Positions 62,109-64,000 of a DNA stretch of 64,000 nucleotides are shown here, piece after piece. The DNA is from Prorocentrum cordatum (taxonomy: Eukaryota; Sar; Dinophyceae; Prorocentrales; Prorocentraceae), in contig CAUYUJ010014187.1 in NCBI GenBank assembly GCA_963575745.1, positions 267,501 to 331,500 on the forward strand, written 5' to 3'. The position numbers and the translations under genes are program-made. The notes below the pieces were generated by a model that was not told the origin of the DNA, did not search any database, and was given only the letters and a program-made list of their open reading frames with translations. Numbering within the stretch: position 1 is the first letter of the stretch; the number at the start of each line of letters is the position of its first letter.

Positions 62109-63608
62109 ATGCGCTACTGTGGGCCGCGCGCGCGCCATGTCGGCCGGCTCTCGTTCATGTTCATCGCTCTCCTGGTCCGCCTCGGTCTGGTCGCCGTGCA
62201 GGTCTCTTTGCAGCTGGTGATCGTCGTGTGGTTCGATACCGAATTCGGGTCCACCAGCGCTGCTCTCCGTGCGACGGAGGCATACCTATGGCCGCGTCTG
62301 TACTGGTGCTGCTGCAAGGTCAAATCCGCGGCGAACGCGGCCAAGCATGGGCAGTTCCGCCGCTGCTGGCTGGTCTTCTTCTCTCGTCCTCAACGGTACT
62401 CTCGTGCGCGGGGCTCTTTGGCTACTACGTCCACTCAGACCGCCAGTCTGATTTCGAGCTCGACGCAAACTGATGACATGTCAAATCTTCGTGCTTCGGC
62501 TACCCCGTTCTTTCTGCCGATTCTGGCTATTGGGAGCTCTCGGCCATCTGGTGGCCTTGAGGATGCTGCTGCTGCCCGCACGCCGCAGGCGTTGGGCCCA
62601 CCTGATATTTGGTTTTGTTTTCCTGCGCGCCCGGGCGACCTGCCTGGACACCGCCGACGCCCTAGGCGCCGTCGCCGTCGCCCTGCGGGTGCTGCTCGCG
62701 TTCCTGAGGTCCGACCTCCTGAGACAGACCCTCCACGCCATGTGCGTGATGAAGCTGATGTTATTGCTCTGACTGGTTCTGATGTCCATGCGATCGTTCA
62801 AGACGTTTCTGGTGGTGTTGCCCACGGACCCTACATCTGTGATGATTCTCGCGGTGACGATGCTTCTCGACATCCAGCGGGTGACCCTCGCGTTCGTGAT
62901 CTCCGTCATCCTGAGCCTGATCCTCCACGCCAGGAGTGCGCTGAATTTCATGGTCGTGTTTCGGCTGGTTCTGGTTTCCGTCCTCTCGTTCAAGACGTTT
63001 GAGGGGGTGCGGCCCAGAGTCTCGATTTCTTTTGCGTGAAGGCGCTGGATGGCGGGCCGCGCGTCCGCACTGAGTCGGCGTGCCGGTTCTCTCCTGAATG
63101 CGCCCGCGGCAGCGCCTGTCGTTTTAGCCATGTATCCACGCTGGCGCCTGAGGCGATCAATGCAGGGCACGTGCGCTTGATTGTGGTAGTACTAGACATT
63201 GAAGGCTCGCTCGCTCTTGCGGAGGCTCAAAGGCATCTGCGGGCGGCTGGTCATATCGCTCCTTGCATTTTCGCTTGTGCTGCCGCTGCTGACTGTGATC
63301 GGGCTGTCGCTCCAGCTGGTGGTCTGGCGCTTGATTTCGAGGACTGCGAGTCAGATGGCCGTCGCGGCGAGCTCGAGTGCAAGAGCTGCGAAGATGAACT
63401 GCTCGACCTGTATAGCGAGACGGAGTGCCAGGACTGTGAGCTCCAGGATGCTCGTATGTGGATTCCTGTAGGCAGAGGTCGTGTTCGCTGCGTTCCCCTA
63501 CGCTGGACCTCGGCGACTACTGGCGCAGCCGGGCAGCCTGTGCATCAAGAGTGGCCCCAACAGCGACTTCATCTGTCAGGAGGGAAAGAAACACGCAGAC
63601 ACAATTAA
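62109..63608 (+). pseudogene. SL-tagged retroposed gene, CCCH zinc-finger protein, one in-frame stop
   Basis: The ATG is 13 nt after the spliced leader. Residues 18-41 (LVRLGLVAVQVSLQLVIVVWF) are hydrophobic enough for a membrane segment. STQT repeats follow at about 108-122, then a Pro/Arg-rich part. The first frame stops at TGA 63,000-63,002, but the same frame stays open to TAA 63,606-63,608. The distal part has a CX5CX5CX3H zinc finger (CRFSPECARGSACRFSH) and a CxxC/CxxC pair (ECKSC, ECQDC). An internal duplication of about 200 bp pairs SDVHAIVQDVSGG with the sequence around the stop (RPLVQDV-stop-GG), and the partner codon is Ser, so the stop is probably a point mutation. I do not recognise the family; it may be an ORF1 of another retroelement or a host gene. 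Confidence 0.6.
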
Positions 63609-64000
63609 TCCTCGATTCCCCAGAGAATATGTGAAAACATGGGAAGTGGGGGGGAAGACAAAAACCCAGAAAACATGGGAAAATATGGGGGATCCTTTTA
63701 TTTGTGTGTATTTATTTGTGTGTCTGGGGGCCCCTTCAATCTGGAGTCTCCCCGTTCGTCGGGCTCCTGTCCTTCGGCTGCTTTGTCGTCGCGTGCCGCA
63801 GCGTCCTCCCGGGTGCCCTGCTTCAGCCCCCCAGGCGCCCACGCTCGACGTGCACGGCTGGACCTCCGACGCCGCCGCCCACGAGGGCGGCCATCTGCTC
63901 GCGCCCGTCTCTCGACGGCACCTCCGACCGCCTTACCAGCCTGGAACAGATCCCTCTCCCTATGCTGGGCACCTCCTCATCACGATGCCAATCTTAGGGA
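63609..64000. other. 3' flank, no recognised gene
   Basis: AT-richer sequence with AAAACATGGGAA repeats (63,630-63,690) and TTTATTTGTGTGT. The open frame 63,704-63,997 has no recognised motif. It may be the 3' UTR of the SL-tagged gene. Confidence 0.4.

Noticed and set aside
62074-62140. Spliced-leader RNA gene
   Set aside because: The 22-nt leader is followed by CCAGG rather than a GT donor, and no Sm-site-like sequence follows in a short transcript context. A retroposed SL fits better.

Overview
The window looks like nuclear DNA of a dinoflagellate. The strongest mark is a perfect 22-nt match to the dinoflagellate spliced leader (consensus DCCGTAGCCATTTTGGCTCAAG) at 62,074-62,095, 13 nt upstream of an open reading frame. 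Other signs fit: high GC, very low density of ordinary genes, many minisatellites, all recognisable coding on one strand, and retroelement families of dinoflagellate type. I saw no bacterial operons, rRNA, tRNA or CRISPR.

Layout. 1-7,615: a Helitron-like Rep/helicase coding region (DUF6570-like, Helitron_like_N/Rep with an HUH-type motif, then a PIF1-type helicase) in four overlapping open segments whose frame changes fall near homopolymers or a 28-nt intron-like stretch. 7,616-14,540: non-coding repeats, including the same 17-nt motif that is embedded in frame in the helicase gene, an approximately 180-bp degenerate repeat, a GA tract and a 1-kb GGCCGT block. 14,545-19,140: two copies of a composite repeat, each a leader plus a 90-bp tandem array plus a GCTGT pentamer tract. 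19,200-26,030: further repeats, including a second copy of the 180-bp repeat family and a 52-bp minisatellite.

26,031-32,742 is a complete Ty1/copia-type LTR retrotransposon: 90-bp LTRs, GGTTG target duplication, primer-binding site, purine tract, a small basic ORF, gag-protease-integrase, and RT-RNase H broken by one stop and one frameshift. It sits inside the 52-bp minisatellite, which resumes at 32,743-33,345. 33,411-39,022 holds a LINE ORF1 fragment and a nearly full-length but broken LINE. About 40,200-43,780 is a more decayed LINE.

46,580-48,221 is a large imperfect inverted repeat (foldback-like) with inverted minisatellites inside. 48,350-56,450 is a third, decayed non-LTR retroelement (ORF1, endonuclease, RT, RNase H, C-terminal zinc motif) interrupted by a 1.7-kb G-rich and GTAGTGAGTA block. 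57,955-61,770 is repeats rich in GCCACGTGGC and CGGAAGAAGTCG. 62,074-63,608 is the spliced-leader-tagged gene, broken by one in-frame stop.

No host housekeeping gene could be named. The coding content is mobile-element content in states from nearly intact (copia) to badly eroded.
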